64,000 bases of DNA, taken from assembly GCA_010093705.1 (NCBI GenBank), contig MU006116.1, forward strand, positions 162,394 through 226,393. The letters are read 5' to 3'. The notes beneath the pieces were generated by a model, which was given only the letters and a program-made list of their open reading frames with translations, did no database searches and was not told where the DNA came from. The translations under genes and the position numbers were made by a program. The stretch comes from Patellaria atrata CBS 101060. Lineage: Eukaryota > Ascomycota > Dothideomycetes > Patellariales > Patellariaceae. Positions 35,559-47,672 of the stretch are shown here, piece after piece. Each line of letters begins with the position of its first letter. Within the stretch, counting starts at the first letter, position 1.

Positions 35559-37186
35559 ATGTCTTGGAAGGCATCTCCAAAGCTGATGGAGATGAGTATG
35601 CCATTCTTCATAGTTGCGCCTTAAAGTGATACTGATTTGAATTACAGTATCACACTACAGCCGTTTCCCCGCGACTGGTGTCTCGCTCCGGCAAATGGTA
35701 CGTCTATCAATCCAGCGCATAAGAAAATTGCGGTACTAACACTTGTTGAAGGTGCAATTTGGAGGAGGACAAGCTCCATCTACAGGAACACTCTTTCGCG
35801 CATCGCAATTCCTTTCTGAGGAGCTACCTATTCGACTTGCACATCGGGTGCAAGAACTAGGCGATCTTCCAGACGGCCTAAATGAGATGGCATCGATCAA
35901 GAAAGTCAAGGATTGGTATGCACAGTCTTTTGATGTATGGTAGAAGAACCTCCACTTATTCCAAACCCGAACTGTAGCTAACCCCCCACTCAACAGGAAT
36001 TGACGAGTCTCCCCAAACCAGTGCTATCGCAGGAAGTCAAAGATCGCTTACTCAAACCGGCCGCTCGAAGCGGGACGACATCGCAAATCCTAAGCCAAAC
36101 CACACACAATCCTAGCGTACGGAAAGGTCAGTACAAGTCTGCACCAGATAAAAAAGGCATTGAGAATGGGGTGGAGAGGAATAATCCAAGCTCAAGTAGA
36201 AGATATTATGCATCTGCAGATGACGGGATGGAATGGCCTCCGGAGTTGAATAATTACAACCTAAAGTTTGCCGAGACACTAGAAAAGATAAAAAGAAGAC
36301 ACGATGGTGTTGTGACAACAGTTGGTATGTGATCCAGTTCTCGTCGAACCGGGTAAGTTTTGTGTTCGCTAATAATCTATCTGTATAAAGCCCAGGGTAT
36401 ACTTGAGTACAAGCGAAAACGTCAAAGGATGCAAATAGATCACAATATCCAAGCATTTCTCGATCGGTTTTACATGTCGCGTATTGGAATACGTATGTTG
36501 ATTGGGCAGCATATTGCCCTTACTGAACAGCGGCAGCGTCCTGATCCCAATTACGTCGGCATAATATGTACCAAAACAAACGTTCGAGAATTAGCATTGG
36601 AAGCTATCGATAATGCACGATTCGTCTGCGAAGATCACTACGGACTTTTCGACGCTCCAAAAATTCAATTGGTTTGCAGTCCCGATATTCACTTCATGTA
36701 TGTTCCAGGACATTTGAGTCATATGTTGTTTGAGACCCTCAAAAATTCGTTACGCGCTGTTGTGGAAAGATACGGACAAGACAAGGAGGAATTTCCGGTA
36801 ACGAAGGTTGTCGTTGCAGAGGGAAAGGAGGATATCACGATAAAGATTAGCGATGAAGGTGGAGGGATACCGAGAAGTGCTATTCCACTCGTTTGGACGT
36901 ACATGTATACCACTGTGGACCAGACCCCTAGCTTGGATCCCGACTTTGACAAAAGCGACTTCAAAGCACCGATGGCTGGTTTCGGGTATGGGCTGCCGAT
37001 CAGTCGCCTGTACGCCAGATATTTCGGTGGAGATCTGAAACTGATCAGCATGGAGGGGTATGGGGCCTTTTCCTCTTTTTGAGCTCTTCCCGTATGAATT
37101 CATAGCTAACAAGTGCATACAGTTACGGCACAGATGTATATCTCCATCTCAATCGGCTGTCCTCGTCCTCAGAGCCGTTGCAATGA
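35559..37186 (+). CDS. Mitochondrial pyruvate dehydrogenase kinase
   Basis: Six exons (35559-35595, 35648-35697, 35752-35934, 35997-36324, 36391-37057, 37123-37186) give 442 residues. The N-terminus reads MSWKASPKLMEMISHYS then FPATGVSLRQM, the PDK/BCKDK family start. The regulatory four-helix domain contains TLFRASQFLSEELPIRLAHR and FYMSRIGIRMLIGQHIAL. The GHKL ATPase part has the N-box TLKNSLRAV (Asn318), G1 DEGGGIP (Asp354) and G2 GFGYGLPISR (Gly396). The enzyme phosphorylates E1-alpha of the pyruvate (or branched-chain) dehydrogenase complex in the matrix and shuts it off. A Ser/Asn/Lys-rich insert at about 120-175, absent from animal PDKs, is a fungal feature. The substrate (PDH or BCKDH) needs phylogeny. 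Confidence 0.96.
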
Positions 37187-37746
37187 CAACGACCAGTCAC
37201 GAGAGGCGAGTGGGGACAGCCTCGAGGAATGACGCAAACTCGTACGTTGCAGGGCATGAGAATGGCCTCGCGGGCCATGCGACTGAAACAGACAGGGCAG
37301 TGGGAGGTTAGTGAGAGGAGGCAGGTTGGAGATGCAGAGGAGATGGTGCATGATCCCTGGTGGAGAAATGTCAGTATGGAGGAGGGAATGTAGGATAGGA
37401 TATGCAAAAGCGAAATTGGGAGCCTTGGAAACCTTTGTTGTGTGGATAGCGCATCGATCGATATTTCTGTGTATATTTGTTGAAGGTGAAAACCAGGGAG
37501 GTGACTGTCGGTTAATGTTGTATGGGCGGTCATGTCGAGAGGTTGATGTCAAGTTTCTGTATATACGAGTGAGTCCAGTATCATTTGAAAAGTACTATAT
37601 GACATACAATAAGAGGTAATATAGCTCTATTGGGTATCATGTCAAAATCATCTCTCATGCGTCCTTGAAGCCTTAAGCGTCCGTCAACACACTTATCCAG
37701 TCACTCCGACCATCATTATTCCCAACCTTCAATAGCTCTCCTAGTC
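37187..37746. other. Shared 3' flank of convergent genes
   Basis: Between the stops of PDH kinase (+) and the 128-residue protein gene (-). No gene seen. Confidence 0.5.
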
Positions 37747-38246
37747 TTATACCTTTTTCTTGCCGTCGCCGCTTCCACCTCCAGCCCCACTCCCACTTCC
37801 CGTCGCAACCCCCATCCCGGATTTACGACTCTCCTTGGGTCCGGCCACTCTTAACTCATCTTCCTCATCGGGTCGCCATTCCTCAATCAAACCCAAGTCC
37901 TCTTCTGGCTCAGGCATTCCAGCCAGTATCCGCTCAAAGTGGAGACGAGTTTGGGGGATGCTCTATTACCATTCCGTCACACAACAAGCATGAGCGAAGC
38001 GTATAATGAAGACGTTGGAATGGACATGGCGAGGGAATGAGGGCATTGATAGGGGTTGTGGGAAAGGAAGCATACCTCATTTCGCACGCTCGCCCACCAG
38101 ACCAGCATCTCGTTGGACTCGAGGAACCGCGCTGCTTCGTAGCGTCGGTGTTGTTCGTTGAAGGTGTCGGTATTTTTGGAGGTGGGACGAGCGCGGGGAG
38201 GGGTTGTGGACGATGGTTGAGGAGGAGACGGTGGCGGTGGAGGCAT
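37747..38246 (-). CDS. Small uncharacterised fungal protein
   Basis: Two exons, 38246-38076 and 37962-37747, with a 113-bp phase-0 intron, give 128 residues. The start is proline-rich (MPPPPPSPPQPSS). The conserved-looking core spans the splice: RRYEAARFLESNEMLVWWAS, then VRNE/SIPQTRLHFERILAG. Both sides of the junction fit one helical protein, which supports the model. The end is acidic, then Gly/Ser-rich with a Lys tail. I recognise no enzyme motif. The core resembles short hypothetical proteins of other Pezizomycotina, but this is from memory and not from a search. It converges with PDH kinase. Confidence 0.74.
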
Positions 38247-39164
38247 CACTCTTTGGGGTTTGAGGGTGGGGATTGTGGAGATGGAGGGTTAAGAAGGGGG
38301 CTCGCGTAGAAGTAGAAGCTTCAGAACGCATTCATCGTCGAGAGAGGAGGTTCACCAGGTTTGTTTGAATCTATTGGCATCCTAGATTCAGTTAACAATG
38401 GAAATTGACGGGAGGTGTACGGTAAGTCAAGCTAAGTTTCTAGGATTCCAATATTAGTAATCATTCCTCATCCTCACCTTCTCTGGAAGACATGGAAACA
38501 GGAGGGAACGACCGCACCACCCACAACAGACGAATGTTCAACCGATACGACGGTATATTGGGCCTTGACCGAGGAAACAGAGAAGAGAATGAAGCAACGT
38601 AACTCTTAGGCTTGGTCTACGGTGTTTCGAAACTATATTGCACAAAGATATTATCTGGGTTGCATCGGCTTTCACGCGTCATTTACGGAATGCCATAAGT
38701 TACCTTTGCAAAGAGCCGACCAACAGAAGTTGCCCATGTCTCGGGGAGGAAATGGGTTTCATCGATGATATCCCGAGTAGCAGATGTTGAGGTTGGTGAA
38801 AGCCGGATCGTGTGTAGGTGGTATAGTAATTGCTCCTTATTGCCGAATGTGGTTTATAAATATAAAGCATTGTGTAGATGTTGTTTTAGCGTTACAACAG
38901 TCAGCTGGAGGGATCAGTTCCAAATACTTTTTGGGCGATTCAATCTGACGGCGGTTTCATGTGTTCGTTGTTCATCGAACACTTCGTTTCAGACAACTTT
39001 TCATGCATATTAAGGAGTTGAAACTGAATATTATATCATTCAGTTTCCCTACTAGCTATATGCTCGTTTCTGCCCATCGTCATCCTCTCCACGTCCATCT
39101 CAAGTTGTTAGACATAACGTTCATTCGCCTATCTCACTTGAGTCGAGTATAAATGTAGTCCTCA

Positions 39165-40105
39165 ATCTCGTGTTGAAAATTGTTCACAGCCAAGTTGAGC
39201 CCAGCGAAGTAACTCTATGAGCTCTGCGTACCTTCGCGAACCCCTCCCGTTATCATCACGGACCAAAGCGAGAATCTCCTTGACGAATCCGCCGTATAGA
39301 GTCCTCACTTCGATCTGTAGTAGGTGAGGTGTAGCAGTCAGTAATTGTTCATAGAAAAGCACGGCTGGGTGCTCGATCAAGTCACCGTCCCACCCGAAGT
39401 AAGCTTAGGGGTCGGCCAGGGCGGAGGCTCCAATTGGAGGTAATGGACGAGAATAGAGCGACATCTTACCAATTATTGAAGACACAGGTATTCTGAGCTC
39501 TTTGACATGTCCTTTAATCAAACCCTTTTTTTTAGAAATTAATAGACCATCTAGTAGCTTTCTTAGAGGTCCGTATAATTCTGATAGGGCTGTTACGTGC
39601 ATGATTCTTTTGCGGCATCACATTCCGTACTTACCTCGAGGGAGAATTTTCTATAGCGAAGTTCCTTTTGACTCATCGAATCCAGTTGTTTTGCAAGTAC
39701 GGCCTTAGCTGGTTGCTTGGTCGGAAAACGGAATGAGCGGTGTTTCGCAGTGATATCGGCTTTAGGTTTTGCAGCTTTAGCTTTGATGAGGTTGATCTTG
39801 CGCTGGTCGTAACCTGGGCCCAGGAAGGTGAACACATTGCGAACTAATCGGTTGGTGTTAAATACATGCTATCTGAGAGGTGGAGAATGTGTTTATGGTA
39901 CCATTCTTATCCTTGAAGAGTGCGAACCCATCATCGATTTCATTGAGCATCCTTGCATCCTTTTCCGCCTGTCTGCGCTCGAACTCTTCAGGTAGCATGA
40001 TCACTTCGACAACCTCGTTGAAACAGACTACATTCGCCCGGTTTTCCTATTCAAGAAGCCGGTCGATGGAGGTTTTAATAAAGGCCGGCCGAAAATAGTG
40101 GATCG
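39165..40105 (-). pseudogene. Possible decayed coding remnant, family unknown
   Basis: Minus-strand reading yields protein-like stretches in separate frames: VCFNEVVEVIMLPEEFERR near 39990-40040, continuing as KDARMLNEIDDGFALFKDKN; then KAVLAKQLDSMSQKELRYRK near 39670; then EVRTLYGGFVKEILALVRDD near 39270. Composition (Lys/Glu-rich helices with regular leucines) looks coding rather than random, but I recognise no family, so I neither join the pieces nor assign a function. Confidence 0.25.
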
Positions 40106-40163
40106 AAATGAGGATGGAAAGAGCGAAAGAGATGATGGATCAGGAGAGACATGCGAGAACCAT

Positions 40164-40303
40164 GGTGAGTGCTGCAATGACTTTTCAAACCGTACTCATG
40201 ATCAAAACGTAGACCGAAAGAGAAATGAATTTGACGAACTAGTAGAAGACGGCAACGATTGTGGTGAGTGCTGCCATAGCTTGTTCAGCCGCACTTACGA
40301 TCA
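40164..40303. repeat. Diverged 41-bp direct repeats, 99 bp apart
   Basis: The segments 40164-40204 and 40263-40303 both begin GGTGAGTGCTGC and end GATCA. They match at about 31 of 41 positions, most differences being transitions. Confidence 0.5.
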
Positions 40304-41113
40304 TCTTTGATAGTAAGGGGACAGAGCGAGTGTAAGGTTGACAATAGCAGGATAAAGTCAAAAGAGAGGTTGGAATAGAAATGGTATTCATCTTCCATTT
40401 GTTTGTTGCCAATGCAACACTCCAGCTAACACAACACGACTTCAAATCCTGAAGCTTTCCCTAAAGATTCGGAATTCCAATTTCGTCTTCGTGAATTAAG
40501 AGCATTTTTGTTATACAAAGAAGAAGCTGAGCTTGATAATGACGTATTTTCTATGAGAATGAATAAGTATTACCGTGTTGAATCCAGCACATACCTTAGG
40601 GCTATGATGAATTTTCCTTACTACCCGTTTAGACTCGAATCTCGAAGCTAGCTTATACTGTAAACAAAATAAAGAGGAGTCTCGGGTACAGAAACTTAGA
40701 CAAGGAATACCGATAATCCTTGGTGGCTCCTCAAAAGGAGAGTCGGCTCACCGTCCACGCTCAAAAAGTGCTCAGGGCCTCCAGCTATAGGGTTTGCTCT
40801 GTTAGATTCGCAACATCCATTAGCGACAGGGCAATTAGGGGAATCGGGATGAGGGGACGCTAGAACGACACGCGACCTTAAGTTCACCCCTAGTCATCTC
40901 GTCAAAATACTAAGATACTGATAACCTGGAAGAATGCGTGACCCCTTGAAGCATAACCGCATGTGCGGAATGGATTTATCGGAAGTAGTGGAGGCTAGCA
41001 CTGTAGTAAAACTAGGTGCTCACTAACTCAGGCGCAATTACGTGGGAAGAAGCGGAACGAGCACGCTATTGCCGGACCTCATGGATCGACAATTTGTAGG
41101 GCTTTGTCCTAGA

Positions 41114-41134
41114 GAGCATGACTCGAACATGCTC
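41114..41134. other. Perfect 7-bp stem hairpin
   Basis: GAGCATG and CATGCTC enclose the loop ACTCGAA. On the minus strand it mimics a tRNA T-arm, but no tRNA can be built around it. Confidence 0.4.
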
Positions 41135-41315
41135 ATGAGCATAATGATTGCTTTTCTTGAGTTACATACAGAACATATCGCTTTCCATTGGTATCATACG
41201 TAGTTTACAGAATTCGCCAGTCACAACTGTAATATCATGAGACAAATAGGCCGCCCATTTTTCCTCTATAAAACCCATATCAGATAAATGGAACCATTAC
41301 AACGATATCATCATC

Positions 41316-43048
41316 TCATCGTCCAAGAACCAAACCTTTCCTGCTCTCCGTCTCGCTGTCACTCTCTCCTCTGTCCCTCCTGGACCCGCTGACCGGGTTT
41401 GTTGGACCGTATGCGGGTTCCACGATCTGCTTCGTTACGGTCACCACGCGGATCTGACCGTCGGCTACTGGAACACTGCTTCCATTTGCGCCGACGCTTG
41501 AGCTTTCGGATGCCCTGCGTGCATAATCTGGTGACGGTCTGTCGATAGCTTCGACATATGTCTTAACCGTCTCTGGCATGGGCGATGGACGCGCGGAAGG
41601 AATGAGTGAGCCGAGAGAAAAGCCCCCGTTGGCGGATTTTTGCCTACCATGAGCATTCAATGGATGAAGCGGTAAGGAATTGATGTTTTTCGCATTGCTG
41701 GTAGTCGTCGGCGTCGACCTTGTAGATTCAACGTCGTACACCCCCCCCTCAAGCGCTTTATCGGATGAATCGGAGAGTGTATCAAACTTGCCCATATCAC
41801 CATTCTTGGTGCCAAGGCTACCCATACCGTAATGAGGCCTTCTATTAGAAGAAGAGCCGTAGTTGTCATTTCTGATGCCTCCCGTCTGCCCAGATCGGGA
41901 TGGGAAAGCATTCGGAAAGAATTTGGTGAGCAGTGCACGGAGAGTGGGAAGAGAAGCGCAAATGATGCCAACGTTTAGTTCCACGCAAGACCAGATAGCC
42001 GTACCAGGGTTGTCCCAAGTTATGTCTTTGGATATCGTGACGATATAAAGAGCATGCAATCGGAGAATAGATGTGATACCAGCGCTGCTCAAGCGGTTAG
42101 CGATACTTTTTCATGGATATTAGCTTGGAACGCAGCACTTACAAGCCACCAAGTGCCAAAATCAGGATCAGACTGATCTTCTGCCGCTTTGGTAACATCA
42201 AGCCGCGAAGCACAAATATTGGGAGCAGGATTAAGGAGAAATCCGTGACGATATTAATTCCTGCATTCAAGAACCATAGCAGGGGTTTGTTCAGACACTT
42301 CCCTTCACCCCGCTCATCCCAGAAGTACTGTACCGGAATGCAGTTAAAGATTGCCGAAAGAACTGTCCAGAAGCCGTAGAAGACAATGATACCTACGAAG
42401 ATCCAGCAGGCACGACGAACGGGTTTCGAGACACATATGCGAAGATACTGCATAAGCACACTGAGCTTGATAGTTGTGAGGGAGATGTTATAGGTCAAGA
42501 TGCTTGCAAACAGTGCCTAGGTTCTCGAATTAGCGCTGAAAACCCGCCATCGGCCAGGATAGCATTGACAGATGTCAAAACGAGGCAACGAAAACCCCAG
42601 GACGAACCTTTAGTGAGCCCATACCTTGCTCCAGAGTAAGAGTGGCCACGTGACGGCCCATGCCGTAATGTACTTCTTGCAGGGTGTTACCAAGTGAACG
42701 CAACATAGGGTGCCAGGAGTGAAGATGCCTTACGGTAGCACATGCAAATTGACGTAGCAATTGCAAATATCTGAGTTTACTGTTAGGTCCTGCTTGATAG
42801 GATATCTCAAAAGAACGTTTCGAAGACTGAGCGGCGAGCAAACTGTATGATGGACTACGTACCCAAGCAATTCCCATAAACCAGTCATCGATCGCAATAT
42901 TGTGAATGATGCGCAATCGGGTATAGAATCTCATTATAATGACCATGGTCGCCAGAATAGGCAAGGAAATGACAACGCCTAGAACCTGCCATCCTTTGTT
43001 GTCATGTAGGCCTGGTGTATCAGCTGCGGGAGGAGGTGGTGCCGACAT
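41316..43048 (-). CDS. PTH11/rhodopsin-like seven-helix membrane protein
   Basis: Five exons (43048-42863, 42770-42734, 42675-42608, 42516-42143, 42084-41316) give 477 residues in one frame. The N-terminus is extracellular and short (MSAPPPPAADTPGLHDNKGW). Seven membrane segments follow, with family landmarks: MRFYTRLRIIHNIAIDDWF, YGMGRHVATLTLEQG, ISLTTIKLSVLMQYLRI, AIFNCIPVQYFWDE and NAGINIVTDFSLILLPI. These define the fungal rhodopsin-like/PTH11-type receptor group without a CFEM domain. The tail of about 200 residues is cytosolic, Ser/Asn/Gly-rich and highly polar. Members sense surfaces or ligands, or are uncharacterised plasma-membrane proteins. Exon 2 is only 37 nt. An AG microsatellite lies in the 5' leader. 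Confidence 0.87.
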
Positions 43049-43090
43049 TTTTTCTTTCACTGACTGTTGAGAGATGGACAGAAGGATGGG

Positions 43091-43101
<11 letters not shown>

Positions 43102-43121
<20 letters not shown>

Positions 43122-43130
43122 AGAAGAGAG
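43102..43130. repeat. (AG)n microsatellite
   Basis: An AG dinucleotide run with one interruption lies 54-82 bp upstream of the receptor start codon, probably in the 5' untranslated region. Confidence 0.85.
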
Positions 43131-44445
43131 ATACTTGGCTGTTGAAAGAAAGGGTTTCACATGTAAGGTACAGGTTGGAGAGTGGACAAGAAATAGGGCC
43201 TTCGAAGTGCCAGGCAAAACGGATAGCAGTTTCTTATGAAGGCATCCTTATGAGAGACTTGGTAAACGTTTATACGGTATGGCTATCTCCTGAGGTTGGC
43301 TAAATAATACTGCATAACTGTTGATAGTGTGGTTGGAATATGGCGAACGCGAGAAGCTTTGGCCTTCGCCGATGTAATTCGCACCGGGAAACCTGGGTCT
43401 TGGCTGCATCCAAGCTTGATTTATGCAAAAAGGTTCAGGGGTGTGGAAAGTCGAGACTGATCAATAGGGTTAAAAGGAGAGTGTTAAGGTACAGGCACAG
43501 CGTAGTAGTAAGATGGTGGAACTAGTACCTTAGTGCCAAGTGGAGTTGAAGTCCAAGGGCTTTCCTTCCTTTATTACCGCATCAGGCTTTGAAACTGTTA
43601 AACATGTACGCAAAAGGCATAGTTTTAACATACCATAGCGTAAGAGGTAAGGCCAGGGAGTTTGATAACGCCAGAACGCCAAAGTGCGGGGGATCAGGCG
43701 GAGGGAAGTGGTCCGGGACCAGTTAGCCAGTAGAGAGTGATGTTATTGATTAGCCTTGACGCGTTAGTAAAAGAGTAGCGAAAATACAGCTAGTAATAGT
43801 CAAGAGAGAGATGAGAGATCAACCTTGGGTTCCTGGGATTAACAGAAGTACAGATGGGAGGGACAATGGGGGAGTACTTACAGTACAGTACACATAGACT
43901 GCTCGCTGTCGTGACATGTACCTTACCAATAGTACAGAGTTCCTGAACTGCTTTTCTGATCTCTTTCTCCTTTTCGCGTCCAAGCCGTTTCTCCATCAAT
44001 GCGGGCTACTTTCAAAGGTATTTCCTAACACCATTGAGGTGGCTGACAGTACTGCATCTCTACTGTAAATCCCATCGATGAAGCAATATCTGTTCCGCCG
44101 CCACGATGCCTGAATGCACTTTGGCGACTTTACTACTGAGATAGTAGATCCATGCTAGCTCACTCAACCGACTGGGAAAACGGAATTTATGCTGTTTCAC
44201 ATGCATTTGGACCCTGCAAGTCTTGTCAAAAGGTAACTTTCTCCGAAACCTGATGAGGATCATGAGGTGCTGTCATGTTCCTCATACTTCTTTTTCGCAC
44301 GTGTCGGCGCCCGGCATACTGGTATAGAAATGGTAGCTAATACTTCACCGAAAGATCCTCAAGCTCAGACACTACTACGGTACTAACCACGTCTCGGTCT
44401 AAATAATACTAAGGGCCTAGGCTGTTAGCTTCGCTCAGTCATCTG

Positions 44446-44505
44446 TAATAATAACAATGATAATAACAATGATAATAACAATGATAATAACAATGATAAT
44501 AATAA
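44446..44505. repeat. AATAACAATGAT tandem repeat
   Basis: A 12-bp unit, itself built of AAT/AAC/GAT triplets, is repeated slightly more than four times without error. Confidence 0.9.
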
Positions 44506-47500
44506 ATCAACCTACAGTCTTACAGATGTCGTCACCTGAAAAGTGTGAAGCTAGCATGAGTCGAAATTTCCAAAATTCATCGCCGATGGAAGGCTTGCTG
44601 CTAAAGCTTATTGTTGCAAGACCGTTATAACTTTCGCGATTCATCCGATGATGTAGTTAGCCGTCGAATTGCTTGTCCTCCGATGATCTTGTGTCTCAAT
44701 GAATTCCTACGGCCTGACTGGATGGGGTTGATGTCCTGTAAAAGTGTAAAATTTTTTCGGCCTTCAGGCGTGCTGTAGTTCTAGTAGTGGGCTTGTTTCG
44801 GTTAGGATTACCTTCACGATTGACATCATATTCGAACGGCGGTAAGTTAGGGCTAAACGAAGATTATTAGCCGTAAGGAAATCAATGAAAGAAAATACAG
44901 GTAGCAGTATAGACCACAAAGGGGAAATGAGATATCACATTGAATGAAGATGTATTCCCGAAGAAAAAGCTCGAAGACTGTCGTGACAGATGGTTGTGCT
45001 TAATAGGAATTACACCAGCGCATGTACTACTCTCTACAGTACCAGATCTCTCAAAAAGGTTGAAGGAGATATTTTCAAATTAATATTGTACTTGTAAATC
45101 TGTACCCGGTAAACTTCCAACCTGTAAATCCCATGGATACCCCGGAGACAGCAGACCTTTGGTAAGGTATGCCTGCAGCTGCCTAGCATGCGCCAAAGAC
45201 CTCAATCTTGAGATTCAGAAGGGCCATAAAAGTATATTTCCATGCCATGAATACGGTAGTGACTTGTACCTGCATACCCCACGCACACCTGTCTTTGTGA
45301 TGCAAAGCTGATGGGATCATGGGAGCTCTCTCAAACTTTCTGAACTGACCTTGGATCTATCAAACCAGACAGAGACACCATGATCGCCAGCGGAGAACAG
45401 TTGAGATTTTGACAATCAACCGTGTATGCCTGATTGGTGGAAGAAGAATAGGTAAGGTAAGGAGAACCTTATACTGTAGTCCCATCTAAAATAGTGAAAC
45501 GGGTTTCGCACGGATAGTCGGCTACAGTGATACTAAGATTTAGTTAGCTGCAATAATCATGAGGCTTGTATGCTATCAAGCAGGGACTATCAAATTCGAG
45601 CTTTGGATATGCAACCTATTGGCCGTTTGTAGAATAACTCCACAAGACGGCGAGAACGCCAGGCCATTAATTATTAGTTTCAGGTGAGGTGAGAGGTTCT
45701 GGCGTAGAATGTGGAAGAGACTAAAAAGAGAATAGTCATTTGAGTAGTCCAGAAGATGTTAGCTGACAATCTTTGAGTTCAGCTGTTCGTAGGGCTGTTT
45801 GACAGTATGAAGGTCCATTTGTCGAATCCAATAATGAGAGCGGCCGGTGTGCATTCGCAGTTTCTCCTCCCCATCCATATCTACTGTACTTAGAAGAGTG
45901 ATCTCACCGATACCACCTACCCAGTTTCGCTTGAGCACTTCCAGTAATGTACAAGTTGGACCACGGTAACTCGTTTTGCCTGTATCTTATCTCGTACCAA
46001 GCGAACACAGGAACTCTCAATTGCGAGAGATGATATAGCAACCCTCTATGCTCATAAGAGAGAGCCGTTACTGCGAGACTAACGCGATTCTCCTTGCTTC
46101 ACGATCTGTAGAGGTTCTCCTTCTCAAGCTTCCATCTCGTTCAAGTCCTTTTCCGTTTTATCTGGACGCTACGGGTAATATTAGAAGGCGAATAATTACT
46201 CTTTCGGCCTCAAATACACAGAGAAAACCGTGAGACTATATCTGGAGGTGGATACCTATAAAAGTGAGGGTGGAACCCGCATGATGGATATAGGAAGAAT
46301 ACTTACTGCTTATTACCACGACATAATGAGTTACTTGTCGCCTCAAAGCTACCGATAATTCATGATTGGAACGTTTCTAACGGCACATGATACATATTCA
46401 TTCCAACTAGGAGAGGGAGACTTCGAATAAGGCCGATGTTTTGCTTGAAAGGGTCGCTTTTGCGAAATACCATGTGCGTATCAAGGCTCTGCCAGCCGAA
46501 CACCACTGTAAACACTACAGCTTGTCTGTTTCAACCTGATCACACGGCAATGACTTCACAGCCCAACCGGCGGCAGAACCGAGGAAGCCATCTTCGCCTT
46601 TCAACATATTTCCGGAACTGAGCGACACTCGAGTTCACCCTCTCCTTTTCGGAAGTTGATATATTCTCTGGGAAAAGCATGGTGAGGACCTCAGTGGCAG
46701 ATGCAGTGGTCAAAGCTGCTGTTGCAGGATATGATTCGAATGTGACATGGTAGATACTGATGTCCTCCGCGAGGCTCTAGGAATATTGTTGAAATGGTTT
46801 ATATTGACTGTTCACCCAATGTCAGTGAGTGAAATATCGGATAGAAATTCCTCGATAAAGCTTACCCAGAATTCATAAACTCAAGATGGTCGCCTTTTTC
46901 TTCCCGATCGACCAAGAAGACGAGAGATTTCTCATCTTCCACCTTAAGACCCCAATACATCCGTTGAGCCCCATTCTGAGCGATTATGGTAGATAATACA
47001 TCCTCCTAAACATGCCCGGCTACGTTGTTCGTATTACCAACATCCAAGCCGGATTTTAGGGAATATATACTGAACCATCCAAGTGTGGGGTTCTGATGAA
47101 AGTGATGAAGAAGTCATAGCAATGCTTGCCTACTTCTATCGAGGACGGGGAAAGCTTCGGTTGAACCCGAGATCTACTCATAAACAACAACGAGGAAAGC
47201 GGACACAAAAGAAAAGAATATTCTCCAGGATATCACCGAGGACTTTTGGCGAGTGAAGATAACTAGAACTACGTCTGGTTAAAGTCCTTTCGCCGTTTTC
47301 CCCTTACTGTATTCTTGTACTTCGTGAGTTGGCGCGAAACCCTCCGAGTTCTTTTGAGTGGAAAGAGTTCTTATACAGTCACATACACGTACATATGTCA
47401 ACCTAAATTCATTTGCAAATGGTAAGATGTCTGAGTAAAAGAAGAACCACTGATAGACTATTTCAAGCGCTGAAACACGTTGGTGGCTGAGTCAATGGAG

Positions 47501-47672
47501 TAATCTGATTTCATACGTATGACAGCACGGCAGGCTTGTGTCTCAAAAGGAGAGACCCTCCGCACTTCGCTCTACCATAGACTGATAATGAGCAAGAGAA
47601 TCAAATCCCCAATGATTCCTCATCAAGATCCATTGTCTGCTCGACTCTGATACCGATAGATTGAGGCATGCC

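Larger units (their letters stand above)
38247..41315. other. 3-kb interval with only remnants
   Basis: No intact gene is supported. It contains minus-strand coding-like pieces at 39165-40105, a diverged 41-bp direct repeat at 40164-40303, and two small hairpins (38961-38982 and 41114-41134). Confidence 0.5.
43049..47672. other. 4.6-kb gene-free interval
   Basis: I find no frame with coding character on either strand. It contains an AG microsatellite, a 12-bp tandem repeat and several TACAGTAC words. A decayed transposon too diverged to recognise or a non-coding RNA gene is possible, but nothing in the sequence shows it. Confidence 0.5.

Noticed and set aside
37123-37552. Minus-strand frames over the end of PDH kinase
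   Set aside because: They overlap the last PDK exon and its 3' flank, and contain no family motif.
41114-41134. Possible tRNA or SINE on the minus strand because of a GTTCGAGTC box in a perfect stem-loop
   Set aside because: No A box, anticodon arm or acceptor pairing can be found upstream; the hairpin alone is not a tRNA.
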